Assembly: GCF_009789235.1 (NCBI RefSeq)
Contig: NZ_WSTB01000007.1
Location: 1-64,000 of the forward strand
Direction of reading: 5' to 3'
Length of the DNA: 64,000 nucleotides
DNA from: Flavobacterium hydrocarbonoxydans
Lineage (GTDB): Bacteria; Bacteroidota; Bacteroidia; Flavobacteriales; Flavobacteriaceae
Shown piece by piece: positions 26,236 to 34,622 of the stretch. Position 1 is the first letter of the stretch; every line of letters starts with the position of its first letter. The translations under genes were made by a program, and so were the position numbers. The notes under the pieces are model-generated. The model was not told the origin of the DNA. It ran no database searches and saw nothing but the letters and a program-made list of their open reading frames with translations.

Positions 26236-26783
26236 TCGATTTCCATATAAACGGTTGCGGATGAACGTAATTTCAAATTACCTAAACTGTTTTCGTTTAA
26301 TGGAGAACCTGCTTTGATATGGATTACAAAAGCTACTTTGGTGGTTTGTTTTAGTAAATCTAATCGCTGTTCTTCAAAAACTTCATGAAATTTCGAAATA
26401 TTAGCACTTCCTGTATAAGCTGACACTTCATAATCTAGTGTTTCAAGTTGCTCATCATTGTCATTAAGAAGTAGTAAACTAACTGTAAAAGCACGGTTTA
26501 TAGTATTGGTTATCTCAAAATCAAACTCGGCTTTTGCTAAATTATCGTTGAAAAATTTATCTTTAAAAACATCAAAATCTTCAGCATCAAAAGCTACGAT
26601 ATGCTCTGTTCCGTCATCGACAAAATCATGCGCCGGAACATCAAAATAAACCAGATTGGCTACAAATACAGGTTCTAATTTAAAATCATCAGTCTGATTA
26701 AAGTCTAAATCACTTGAGCATGAAATAAACAATAGAGACAAACATAAAATTGTAAAAACTCTCTTTTTTAGACATAATTTCAT
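26232..26783 (-). CDS. Lipoprotein coupled to the DUF5723 barrel
   Basis: This 183-residue protein has a lipoprotein signal peptide with a cysteine in FISCSSD (about residue 22). The mature part is acidic and beta-rich (FVDDGTEHIVAFDAEDFDVF, then a second half ending SSATVYMEIE). No named family recognised. Translational coupling to the barrel gene suggests a surface or periplasmic partner lipoprotein. Confidence 0.7.
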   Translation of the reverse strand: MKLCLKKRVFTILCLSLLFISCSSDLDFNQTDDFKLEPVFVANLVYFDVPAHDFVDDGTEHIVAFDAEDFDVFKDKFFNDNLAKAEFDFEITNTINRAFTVSLLLLNDNDEQLETLDYEVSAYTGSANISKFHEVFEEQRLDLLKQTTKVAFVIHIKAGSPLNENSLGNLKLRSSATVYMEIE

Positions 26784-26862
26784 GACTCGATAACAATTAG
26801 ATTTATATTAAAATATATTCTGATTGTAGGTTAATTAACTTGGGTAAGTAAATGTAATTTTT

Positions 26863-27729
26863 TTAATGAAAAGCACCAAACAATTTTGAAGCTTCGTTGT
26901 AAGCACTTTCGAAGCTTAAAGAATTTAAATCCGTTTGCGCTTTATTGGCGGTAAAATAAGAAAGTAATTTTTCGGTTGGCATATTTCCGGTTAGCTTATC
27001 CGTTGCCATCGGACAGCCTCCAAAACCCTGTATGGCACCATCAAATCGTGTACAGCCCGCTTTGTACGCAGCATCAATTTTTTCGAACCAGCTATTTGGA
27101 GTCGTATGCAAATGTGCTCCAAATTCTATTTTCGGGTATTTTGGAATTAAATTAGAAAATAAATACGTAATGACTTCCGGTGTAGAAGTTCCAACGGTAT
27201 CCGAAAGTGACAAGATTTTCACTCCCATATTAGATAGTTTTTCGGTCCATTCGCCTACAATTTCCACATTCCATGGATCACCATAAGGATTTCCAAAACC
27301 CATAGAAAGATAAGTTACGACTTCTTTATTTTTTTTATCGGCAATTTCCAGAATTTCATCCAAAGTGATTAAAGATTCCGCAATAGTCTTGTGTGTATTT
27401 CGCATCTGAAAATTCTCTGAAATCGAAAATGGGAATCCTAAATATTGAATTGCAGCATTTTCCGAAGCTAAAGTAGCTCCCTGCGTATTGGCAATAATGG
27501 CAAGTAGTTTACTGGTTGTTTGCGACAAATCAAGCTGTGCCAAAACCCTGGCTGTATCCTGCATTTGCGGAATCGCTTTTGGAGAAACAAAACTCCCAAA
27601 ATCTATCGTATCAAACCCGACTCTTAGCAAAGCCTGCAGGTACGAAACCTTTCTGTCAGTTGGAATAAACGTCTTAATGCCTTGCATGGCATCCCGTGGA
27701 CATTCTATAATTTTGATTTTTTTACTCAA
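26863..27729 (-). CDS. Hydroxymethylglutaryl-CoA lyase
   Basis: This 288-residue TIM-barrel enzyme of the HMGL-like family cleaves HMG-CoA to acetoacetate and acetyl-CoA at the end of leucine catabolism. It has the Arg-Asp start motif ECPRDAMQG (9-17), the metal-binding HxH in GAHLHTTPN and the catalytic cysteine loop GFGGCPMA. The length is slightly short but complete. The first plausible start is TTG at 27729, giving MSKKIKIIE; no ATG lies close upstream in frame. Two palindromes lie 75-120 bp upstream. The lipoprotein/barrel pair follows after 79 bp. Confidence 0.85.
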   Translation of the reverse strand: MSKKIKIIECPRDAMQGIKTFIPTDRKVSYLQALLRVGFDTIDFGSFVSPKAIPQMQDTARVLAQLDLSQTTSKLLAIIANTQGATLASENAAIQYLGFPFSISENFQMRNTHKTIAESLITLDEILEIADKKNKEVVTYLSMGFGNPYGDPWNVEIVGEWTEKLSNMGVKILSLSDTVGTSTPEVITYLFSNLIPKYPKIEFGAHLHTTPNSWFEKIDAAYKAGCTRFDGAIQGFGGCPMATDKLTGNMPTEKLLSYFTANKAQTDLNSLSFESAYNEASKLFGAFH

Positions 27730-27804
27730 AGCAATTCTTTTATGAATGCTAAGTTAGTTCCTTTTTTAAAGATAAAAAAGTTATAATTTTTCTTTCTTTT
27801 CAGT

Positions 27805-27850
27805 ATTACCAAATTTTGTAATATTGTTAATTATTACCAAAAAATGTAAT
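27805..27850. promoter_or_regulatory. Two copies of an imperfect palindrome between HMG-CoA lyase and a small membrane gene
   Basis: ATTACCAAATTTTGTAAT (27805-27822) and ATTACCAAAAAATGTAAT (27833-27850) share ATTAC...GTAAT ends and are 28 bp apart start to start. They lie upstream of both divergent genes. The layout fits a dimeric regulator binding twice; the regulator is unknown. Confidence 0.5.
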
Positions 27851-27871
27851 AATTGAAAAAACTTACCGAAT

Positions 27872-27958
27872 ATGTTTTTAATTGGTACTTTAATCAGTTT
27901 TGGAATTGCGATTGTAACAGGATTGATTGTTCAAGCCTTGATTTTACAATTGCTTTAA
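27872..27958 (+). CDS. Possible 28-residue single-span membrane peptide
   Basis: A short reading frame, ATG to TAA, encodes a peptide that is hydrophobic over most of its length ([20 protein letters not shown], then QALILQLL). This is typical of small one-helix membrane proteins. It begins 22 bp after the second palindrome and overlaps the 3' end of pyrD, on the opposite strand, by 15 bp. No ribosome binding site is evident. It could be a real small protein or chance; conservation would decide. Confidence 0.4.
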   Translation: MFLIGTLISFGIAIVTGLIVQALILQLL

Positions 27959-28978
27959 AATCATTTTATTAATCTCTTTTATCAAAGCTGGTCCTTCGTA
28001 AATAAATCCTGTGTAAAGCTGTACCAAACTAGCTCCAGCATTCAGTTTTTCGATAGCATCAGCTGCAGAATGAATTCCTCCTACTCCAATAATCGGGAAT
28101 GCTTTATTGCTTTTTTTCGAAAGAAAACGAATTACTTCAGTCGAACGTTTCGTTAATGGTTTTCCGGACAAACCACCCATTTCAGATTGGTTTTCAGATT
28201 GCAAACCTTCACGCGAAATCGTAGTATTGGTCGCAATTACACCCGCAATTTGAGTCGTTTTTACAATATCTATAATGTCTAATAATTGTTCATCTGTAAG
28301 GTCTGGAGCAATTTTTAGTAAAATTGGTTTTACTTTTTGAGTACTTGTTTTTTGCTTTTCAAGATTTCTGTTTTGTAAGGTTTGAAGCAAAGCCGTCAAA
28401 GGTTCTTTATCTTGTAAAGCTCTTAAATTGGGTGTATTAGGCGAACTCACATTTACCACAAAATAATCAACGTGGTCAAATAAAGCATCAAAACAAATAA
28501 GGTAATCATCTACAGCATTTTCGTTTGGTGTTACTTTATTTTTACCAATATTTCCACCGATCAAAACGCCTGAATTTTGTTTTAAACGTTCAACGGCTTC
28601 AATAACACCGCCATTGTTAAAACCCATTCGGTTAATAATAGCCTGATCTTCTTTTAATCGAAATAAACGTTTTTTAGGATTTCCTTCCTGACCAACTGGT
28701 GTTACAGTTCCTATTTCTATAAATCCAAAACCAAAATCTGAAAATTCTTTATAGAGTTTAGCATCTTTATCAAATCCTGCTGCAAGTCCAACTGGGTTTT
28801 TGAATTTTATTCCGAAAACTTCACGCTCCAGACGAACATCTTTTACTTCGTAAATAGCTTTTATAATTGATGAAACTCCGGGAATTTTTGAAATGAATTT
28901 AACAAAAGAAAAAGTAAAATAATGAACCTCTTCTGGATCACATAAAAAAAGTATCGGACGAATTATCAATTTATACAT
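27944..28978 (-). CDS. pyrD: Dihydroorotate dehydrogenase (quinone), class 2
   Basis: This 344-residue flavoprotein oxidises dihydroorotate to orotate in pyrimidine synthesis, passing electrons to the quinone pool. The N-terminal amphipathic region ([20 protein letters not shown]) anchors it to the inner membrane. Class 2 features include [20 protein letters not shown], the catalytic serine in [10 protein letters not shown], and [11 protein letters not shown] near the FMN site. The length is normal. A TAAATTTG box lies about 25 bp before the start. The unit appears monocistronic. Confidence 0.95.
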   Translation of the reverse strand: MYKLIIRPILFLCDPEEVHYFTFSFVKFISKIPGVSSIIKAIYEVKDVRLEREVFGIKFKNPVGLAAGFDKDAKLYKEFSDFGFGFIEIGTVTPVGQEGNPKKRLFRLKEDQAIINRMGFNNGGVIEAVERLKQNSGVLIGGNIGKNKVTPNENAVDDYLICFDALFDHVDYFVVNVSSPNTPNLRALQDKEPLTALLQTLQNRNLEKQKTSTQKVKPILLKIAPDLTDEQLLDIIDIVKTTQIAGVIATNTTISREGLQSENQSEMGGLSGKPLTKRSTEVIRFLSKKSNKAFPIIGVGGIHSAADAIEKLNAGASLVQLYTGFIYEGPALIKEINKMILKQL

Positions 28979-29365
28979 AAAAATAGTTGTTGTTTTTCGA
29001 GTGCAAATTTAACTATTAAACTTTAAAATGTATCCTTTTAATCAAAAACTGTTTAAACTTAAGAAAATGATTTACATAAAGGATTTTATACCAATAATTA
29101 TTATAAAAAAATCAAACTATTTTTAAGATAATTTTAGTAAATTCGCTATACCCCTCTTCTAAACAAATAGTTATAAAAAACGCAACGCAGTTTTACGACT
29201 ACTATATGTTATCAATAATTTTCAAATAAACTTATATAGTATTAGCAATAGCGTATTTTTTGTAAATAAAAAAACATTATTTTATACCGAATACTTTGCT
29301 TAAAGTTATTATATTTGTAGTATAAAATCTACTAAAAATAAAGTTTAATCTCAGAATCAAATTTT
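28979..29365. other. Intergenic spacer, 387 bp, with divergent promoter boxes
   Basis: Very AT-rich DNA between divergent pyrD and the envelope island. The minus strand has TAAATTTG at 29011-29004 ahead of pyrD. The plus strand has TATATTTG at 29310-29317, about 50 bp before the first island gene. No repeat, RNA gene or additional reading frame was recognised in between. Confidence 0.5.
29310..29317 (+). promoter_or_regulatory. -7 promoter box of the envelope island
   Basis: TATATTTG matches TAnnTTTG and lies 48 bp before the ATG at 29366. No convincing -33 TTG at 19-21 bp was found. Confidence 0.45.
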
Positions 29366-30169
29366 ATGAATTGTAATACCAACTACCTAAAAGTTTTATT
29401 TTTGATAGTACTACTTTCCAGCACAAAATTACAAGCTCAGGACGATGCCGCTGAATTAGCTAAAAAATTATCCAATCCGATTGCAAGTTTAATTAGTGTT
29501 CCGTTTCAAAATAATAGCGATTATGGAATTGGAACTCTCAATGGCAGTAGAAATACTTTGAATTTTCAACCTGTGCTTCCTGTAAGCATCAACGATAATC
29601 TAAACATGATTGCCAGAGTAGTTTTACCTATTGTTACGCAAAATAATATAACCGGAGTTGGTCAAAAAGAAAGCGGTTTGAGCGATGCTGTTGTGAGTGC
29701 TTTTTTTAGTCCAAAGAACACTAAAAATGGCTATACCTGGGGAGTTGGACCTGCATTTTTGATTCCGACTGGAACTGATGATTTTTTAACTACAAAAAAA
29801 TTTGGTATTGGGCCAACTGCAATTGCTTTAAAACAAACCAACGGTTGGACATTAGGAGTTTTGGCCAATCAAATATGGAGTGTTGCAGGAAGTAGTGACA
29901 GACCTGATGTAAGTCAAATGTTTGTACAGCCTTTTATCACACACAACTGGAAAAGTGGTGCAGGTTTAGGTGTTGTTGCAGAATATACTCAAAACTGGGT
30001 AGCAAACACTTCATCGGTTTGGTTAGTTCCAAATGTGAGTGGTGTAACCAGTATCGGAACTCAAAAAGTTTCATTAGCAATTGGGCCACGTATTAATATC
30101 ATAGCTCCTGAAAGTATGAGAGCAGATTGGGGATGGAGAGCCGTTGTTATCTTCTTGTTTCCAAAATAA
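29366..30169 (+). CDS. Outer-membrane transporter-like barrel (MetA-pathway/neuromedin-U-annotated family)
   Basis: This 267-residue protein has a signal peptide (about 1-24, KLQAQ). The mature protein starts with LAKKLSNPIASLISVPFQNN, followed by NFQPVLPVSINDNLNMIARV, PAFLIPTGTDDFLTTKKFG, and a Gly-rich beta-stranded body ending in Phe-Pro-Lys. This pattern is familiar from a group of Gram-negative outer-membrane proteins often annotated as transporter or Phenol_MetA_deg. The substrate is unknown. It opens a plus-strand series of envelope genes; the next starts 48 bp downstream. Confidence 0.75.
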   Translation: MNCNTNYLKVLFLIVLLSSTKLQAQDDAAELAKKLSNPIASLISVPFQNNSDYGIGTLNGSRNTLNFQPVLPVSINDNLNMIARVVLPIVTQNNITGVGQKESGLSDAVVSAFFSPKNTKNGYTWGVGPAFLIPTGTDDFLTTKKFGIGPTAIALKQTNGWTLGVLANQIWSVAGSSDRPDVSQMFVQPFITHNWKSGAGLGVVAEYTQNWVANTSSVWLVPNVSGVTSIGTQKVSLAIGPRINIIAPESMRADWGWRAVVIFLFPK

Positions 30170-30217
30170 AAACATAAATAAAATCGCGATAAATGCTCAT
30201 TTCAAAAACAAAACAAA

Positions 30218-30808
30218 ATGCTGAATTGCAAATTACCCTCTAAAAAGCTACTTTTCCCGATAATTTTATTGGGATTCGCATCATTTTTTTCAAATAAAAC
30301 ATTAGCACAGGAAAACACCTCTGAGGAAACTTTTAGGCCTCATCATCAACTCGGAATAGCTATTAATCACGTGCATATTTTTGAAGGACGCGACGAAGAA
30401 AATAAGAAAAAAGCTTTGACCTTACCTTCTTGGGCAATTGACTATACCTATCATTTTAGCGAAAAATGGGCAGTTGGCTTACATACTGACATTGTAATTG
30501 AAAAATTTAAAGTAGAGAAAAATCTCGAAGGCGGAGAAGAAAAAGAAACCGTCGAAAGAAGTTATCCAATTGCTCCTGCCGTTATGGGGATTTATAAATT
30601 TAACGAACATTGGAGTTTTTTACTAGGAATGGGAGGTGAATTTGCTAAAGAAGAAAATTTTGCCCTTACACGCATTGGCGCTGAATATGGACACGAAATT
30701 TCAGATGGATGGGAGGTTTTTGGAACTTTTAGTTATGATGTAAAATGGAGCGCTTATGATAGCTGGGGACTTGGACTTGGAATCGCTAAAAGCTTTGGAG
30801 ATAAATAA
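30218..30808 (+). CDS. Small outer-membrane beta-barrel-like protein
   Basis: This 196-residue protein has a signal peptide (about 1-30, NKTLAQ). The mature part looks like a small barrel of about eight strands: GIAINHVHIF, WAIDYTYHFSEKWAVGLHTD, APAVMGIYKFNEHWSFLLGM and SAYDSWGLGLGIAKSFGDK. No specific family assigned. It lies between the transporter-like barrel and the HAD phosphatase gene (25 bp gap), so it is likely co-transcribed. Confidence 0.7.
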   Translation: MLNCKLPSKKLLFPIILLGFASFFSNKTLAQENTSEETFRPHHQLGIAINHVHIFEGRDEENKKKALTLPSWAIDYTYHFSEKWAVGLHTDIVIEKFKVEKNLEGGEEKETVERSYPIAPAVMGIYKFNEHWSFLLGMGGEFAKEENFALTRIGAEYGHEISDGWEVFGTFSYDVKWSAYDSWGLGLGIAKSFGDK

Positions 30809-30833
30809 GGTTATTAATTAAAAGTAAGTAACA

Positions 30834-31853
30834 ATGAAAAAAATTATCATCGGATTATCTATTATAACTTTATTAGCGTCTTGTAAAAAAGAAACCATTA
30901 CCAATTCATCAGACTCATCTGAAACAAAAACTTCAACAAATTTAGCTTCTTGGTCTGATGCGTCTAAATCCAGAATAGAAACCTGGGTAAAAGAGGTAAC
31001 CGATAGCACATCAGCAAATTTTATTCCGGTAGCAGACCGTATTGCGGTTTTTGATAATGACGGTACACTCTGGACAGAGCAACCAGTTTTGAGCACACAA
31101 TTTATTTTTGCAATTGACAATCTTAAAACTTTATCAAAATCAAATCCGGATTTACTGAAAGATCCTGTTTTAAAAGGCGTTGTTAACGGAGATTTTGAAC
31201 CTCTTAAAAAAGCTGGAATTCCTGGTATATTAAAATTAATAAACACTACTCATAACAACAACCAAACCGAAACCGAGTTTGATGATGCAGTAAAAAAATG
31301 GATGACAACCGCTAAGGATACAAAATTTAATAAAACATATAGTGAGTTAATTTACCTTCCAATGGTAGAATTATTAAATTATTTAAGAGCCAATCAATTT
31401 AAAACATTTATCGTGAGCGGTGGTGGTGCAGATTTTATGAGGGCTTTCGCCGAAGAAACTTATGGAATTCCACCTTATCAAATTATAGGAAGTTATGGTG
31501 AAGCTAAATATGAAATTGTTGATGGCAAACCAATTATTAGAAAAATTTCAGGAGCTCCTTTTATTGATGACAAAGAAGGCAAACCTGTAGCGATACACCG
31601 ATTTATTGGTAAAGTTCCCGTTTTCTGCGCAGGAAATAGCGATGGTGACCAAGCTATGCTTCAATATACATCGGGAAGCAAATACAAAAGTTTTGGAATG
31701 ATTCTGCACCATACCGATTCTATTAGAGAATATGCTTATGATTCTAAATCTTACATAGGACATTTAGAATCAGCATTAGTAGAAGCAAAAGAAAAAAACT
31801 GGATGGTCGTGGATATGAAAAATGATTTCAAAAAAATATTCTCTTTTCAATAA
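30834..31853 (+). CDS. HAD-family phosphatase lipoprotein
   Basis: This 339-residue protein has a lipoprotein signal (LLASCKK, Cys17). The HAD fold shows motif I AVFDNDGTLW (about 70-79) with the nucleophile and acid Asp, motif II in FIVSGGGADF (about 196-205), and motif III/IV in FCAGNSDGDQAM. It resembles SerB-like HAD-IB phosphatases, but the lipobox puts it in the periplasm or on the membrane. The substrate is unknown; its place between outer-membrane channels suggests processing of a phosphorylated solute before or after uptake. Confidence 0.82.
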   Translation: MKKIIIGLSIITLLASCKKETITNSSDSSETKTSTNLASWSDASKSRIETWVKEVTDSTSANFIPVADRIAVFDNDGTLWTEQPVLSTQFIFAIDNLKTLSKSNPDLLKDPVLKGVVNGDFEPLKKAGIPGILKLINTTHNNNQTETEFDDAVKKWMTTAKDTKFNKTYSELIYLPMVELLNYLRANQFKTFIVSGGGADFMRAFAEETYGIPPYQIIGSYGEAKYEIVDGKPIIRKISGAPFIDDKEGKPVAIHRFIGKVPVFCAGNSDGDQAMLQYTSGSKYKSFGMILHHTDSIREYAYDSKSYIGHLESALVEAKEKNWMVVDMKNDFKKIFSFQ

Positions 31854-31901
31854 TCTTTTAGTTAAAAAAGTAATTCTTGTGTCTCGAAAATAAAATTATT
31901 T

Positions 31902-33116
31902 ATGCTTAATATCAGCCTAAAAATAAAATATTGGCCTGTAGTTTTTGTATCGCTACTCTTTTTTAATTCTGTATGGGCGCAACAAATAAAAGACACAACC
32001 AAATTACTAAATTTTAAATACGGTAGTAAAGGAATAGAATTACAAACTAAAGACAATAAGTTTCTTTTTCAATTACAAAGTCGTTTTCAGTTTCGTTTTT
32101 CTACTCCTTATGATCAGGATCCAGTCACTTTTGATGATTATAATCAAGACAAGCAAACCGCTTTTAAAATAAACAGAGCCCGTCTAAAAGTTGGCGGTCA
32201 TGCCTTTGAGCCCTGGTTAAAATATTATTGGGAATATGAATTGAGCCAATCCAATTTATTAGACTTTAGAATCATGATAGAAAAATGGGATTGGCTAAGT
32301 TTTAAAGTGGGGCAATGGAAAGTAGAATATACCCGAGAACGTTTTATTAGCAGTGGCGAACAACAAATGGTTGACCGTTCCCTAATCAACAGAGCATTTA
32401 CAGCCGACAGACAACAAGGTGTTGAAGTTTATGGTCATTTGAAAGGAAAAGGAATTGCCGATTTTAATTATTGGGCAGCAGCACTTACCGGAACAGGAAG
32501 AGGAAACACTAAAAATGATGATAACAATTTGATGTATTTTGGTCGGGCTCAGTGGAACTTTTTAGGAAGACAACTTGATTTTGAAGGCGGAGATTTAGAA
32601 TTTCATGAAAAACCGGCAGCTATAATTGCTTTTTCCGGACTTACTAACAGAAGTGGTTTTACACGATTTTCGCAATCTGGCGGTGGGGCCTTAGAAGGTT
32701 TTGAAGATGGTGCTCCAGGGCAATATCGTACCAATCAGTGGAATTTGGAATCTGCTTTTATGTTTCAGGGATTTTCATGGCAAAGTGAATGGCATACTAA
32801 AGATATTATAGACAAACTTGATAATGATAAAACCACCACCATGAAAGGGTATTATGTTCAGGCGGGATATTTTTTTCATAATGCATTTAACTGGTGGCCT
32901 GAAAATTTAGAAATGGCTGGAAGACATGCTACTTACAGACCTGATAATAATTTCAGAGATAATCTTCAAAATGAATCTTCATTAGCATTAAACTGGTTTT
33001 TTAAAGGACACAAAAACAAATTAACAACAGAGGTGAGTCATTTTAGTTATCAGGACAAATCTTTGCCTTTAGCAGATGGTTGGCGTTTTAGAGTACAATG
33101 GGATATTTCATTATAA
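31902..33116 (+). CDS. Phosphate-selective porin O/P-type outer-membrane porin
   Basis: This 404-residue protein has a signal peptide (about 1-27, NSVWAQ). The mature part follows the OprO/OprP porin pattern: FLFQLQSRFQFRFSTP, FKINRARLKVGGHAF, KVGQWKVEYTRERF, DRQQGVEVYGHL, LALNWFFKGHKNKL and a terminal strand ending RFRVQWDISL. It probably forms an anion channel; phosphate specificity is only a family tendency. It sits 48 bp after an exported phosphatase gene, consistent with uptake of the released anion, which is inference. Confidence 0.82.
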   Translation: MLNISLKIKYWPVVFVSLLFFNSVWAQQIKDTTKLLNFKYGSKGIELQTKDNKFLFQLQSRFQFRFSTPYDQDPVTFDDYNQDKQTAFKINRARLKVGGHAFEPWLKYYWEYELSQSNLLDFRIMIEKWDWLSFKVGQWKVEYTRERFISSGEQQMVDRSLINRAFTADRQQGVEVYGHLKGKGIADFNYWAAALTGTGRGNTKNDDNNLMYFGRAQWNFLGRQLDFEGGDLEFHEKPAAIIAFSGLTNRSGFTRFSQSGGGALEGFEDGAPGQYRTNQWNLESAFMFQGFSWQSEWHTKDIIDKLDNDKTTTMKGYYVQAGYFFHNAFNWWPENLEMAGRHATYRPDNNFRDNLQNESSLALNWFFKGHKNKLTTEVSHFSYQDKSLPLADGWRFRVQWDISL

Positions 33117-33143
33117 ATTATCAAAAAAAATAAAAATGATTAA

Positions 33144-33305
33144 AGTTTTAACGATGATAAAAATATGCATAATGCCGGGCTTTGTTTTCCATATCTTAAT
33201 TTAAAACCAGGATTGATATTGCCATGGGACCAGACGGAAGTTTTGGGTACTACATCGTCTTTGGTCACAACTGGAACAGGTGATCAATTTTGGTATGAGT
33301 TTTGA
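33144..33305 (+). pseudogene. Remnant of an unidentified gene
   Basis: This open stretch of 53 codons ends at TGA 33303-33305 and has protein-like content (NAGLCFPYLNLKPGLILPWD, then a Thr/Ser-rich part ending in GDQFWYEF), but no full-length domain. An ATG at 33165 would give 46 residues. The frame is closed upstream by TAA at 33141. I interpret it as the C-terminal end of a lost gene inside the envelope island; it could instead be a small gene. The family is not recognised. Confidence 0.45.
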
Positions 33306-33407
33306 AAGTTTCCTAAGATATTAAAAACTTTAATAACGTATATTTTCATACTTTATTAAAACTTAACTAATTTTTTTAATAAATTTATATAACATAAAAC
33401 ACTGAAA

Positions 33408-34382
33408 ATGAAAAGTATAAAACAATCACTTAGAAAAACAACACTTATGTGTTTGATGGGATCTTTTTTTCTGATCACAATTGACAGTATGGCGCAGCGC
33501 CGAGCTGGTGGCGGTGGCGGTGGCGCACATCGAGCTACTCAGGCAAGACCCGCAGCGCAACATAACAGACCCGCAGCAACAGCCAACAGAAAATCTACTG
33601 TAAACAGAGCCGGAACCGGTTTAAATAATTCTAAAAATAAAGTTACGAGACCAAATTCTACTTCAAAGATTGGTGATAAAAAAATAACCAACAATAGAAG
33701 TTCTTCAACAATCAATAAAAACAAAGTTGGCAATAGAAACACCAATATCAAAGGAGGAAATAAAGTAAATATTGATAAAAGCAAAAGAAACGTAAATATA
33801 AACGTGAATAACAGTGTTCATGTTCGTAACAATCGTAATACCGTAGTAAGAAGAAATACACTTCCTTACGCCCGTCCTCCTTACAGATACGGAGGATATC
33901 GTTATAATGCATATCATCCTTATTATCCACGTCCATACAGACCATTTTATTGGGGACCAGTTTGGCATCCGTGGGGATTTTTCATCACTACACTAGCAGT
34001 TACAGCAATTGTTGTTAGCGTAGAAAGCACTCAATATCACTATGATCAGGGAGTCTGGTACACCTCAACAAGTGGAGGTTATACCGCTGTGCCTGCACCT
34101 GTAGGCGGAACTGTAAACAATATTCCAAGTGGTGCTGAAACAGTTAATACAGGTACTGTAAACAATTATTATTATGGCGGTACCTATTATGAAAAGGACG
34201 GCAGTAATTACACAGTAGTTGCGCCTCAAGCAGGTACTCTTGTTGATAATTTACCGGAAGGTGGTGAAGAAGTAACCATTGGAGACAATAAATATGTAAA
34301 ATTTGGTGAAACATACTACCAACCTGTTCAAGTTGATGGTAAAGACAAATACGAAGTTGTTCTTGTTGAAGCTGATAATTAA
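33408..34382 (+). CDS. DUF6515-like secreted protein, Asn/Arg-rich
   Basis: This 324-residue protein has a long signal peptide (about 1-29, DSMAQ). A low-complexity N-terminal part (30-140) is rich in Gly, Ala, Arg, Asn and Lys. A Tyr/Pro/Arg-rich segment follows (RPPYRYGGYRYNAYHPYYPR), then a hydrophobic helix at about 192-207 and a C-terminal region with two similar repeats of the type GTVNNIPSGAE...YYYGGTYYE and GTLVDNLPEGGEE...KFGETYYQP. This layout fits the DUF6515 family. Function unknown; likely envelope-associated. A terminator follows at 34531-34573. Confidence 0.75.
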   Translation: MKSIKQSLRKTTLMCLMGSFFLITIDSMAQRRAGGGGGGAHRATQARPAAQHNRPAATANRKSTVNRAGTGLNNSKNKVTRPNSTSKIGDKKITNNRSSSTINKNKVGNRNTNIKGGNKVNIDKSKRNVNINVNNSVHVRNNRNTVVRRNTLPYARPPYRYGGYRYNAYHPYYPRPYRPFYWGPVWHPWGFFITTLAVTAIVVSVESTQYHYDQGVWYTSTSGGYTAVPAPVGGTVNNIPSGAETVNTGTVNNYYYGGTYYEKDGSNYTVVAPQAGTLVDNLPEGGEEVTIGDNKYVKFGETYYQPVQVDGKDKYEVVLVEADN

Positions 34383-34530
34383 TACAATATAAAGAAAGCC
34401 GAATCAAGAATTTACATAGAGGAAAATGTATCTGAATTCTAAAACCAGTTACCACACAAAGGTTTCCGTAATGAGAAAGCTTATGCAACCGTATTTGGAA
34501 TACAATAATTAACGAATAATATATTTTTAG

Positions 34531-34573
34531 TAACCTTATCGAATGAATGGAGTTTGATAAGGTTATTTTTTTT
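34531..34573 (+). terminator. Terminator after the DUF6515 gene
   Basis: A perfect 10-bp stem TAACCTTATC / GATAAGGTTA with a 15-base loop and a T-run of about nine bases. The preceding spacer (34383-34530) contains another protein-like fragment at 34443-34509 that may also be a remnant. Confidence 0.8.
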
Positions 34574-34622
34574 AACTTTATCATTAATTACTTACGAATA
34601 CAATTATTTTAAACTAATTATA

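Noticed and set aside
33539..33784. Hydrophobic open frame antisense to the DUF6515 gene
   Set aside because: Leu-rich translation arises from the Asn/Lys/Arg-rich coding strand; not supported as a gene.
34383..34622. Upstream TTG start for the formylglycine-generating enzyme (34554)
   Set aside because: It falls in the terminator hairpin and adds 23 unlikely residues before the membrane segment.
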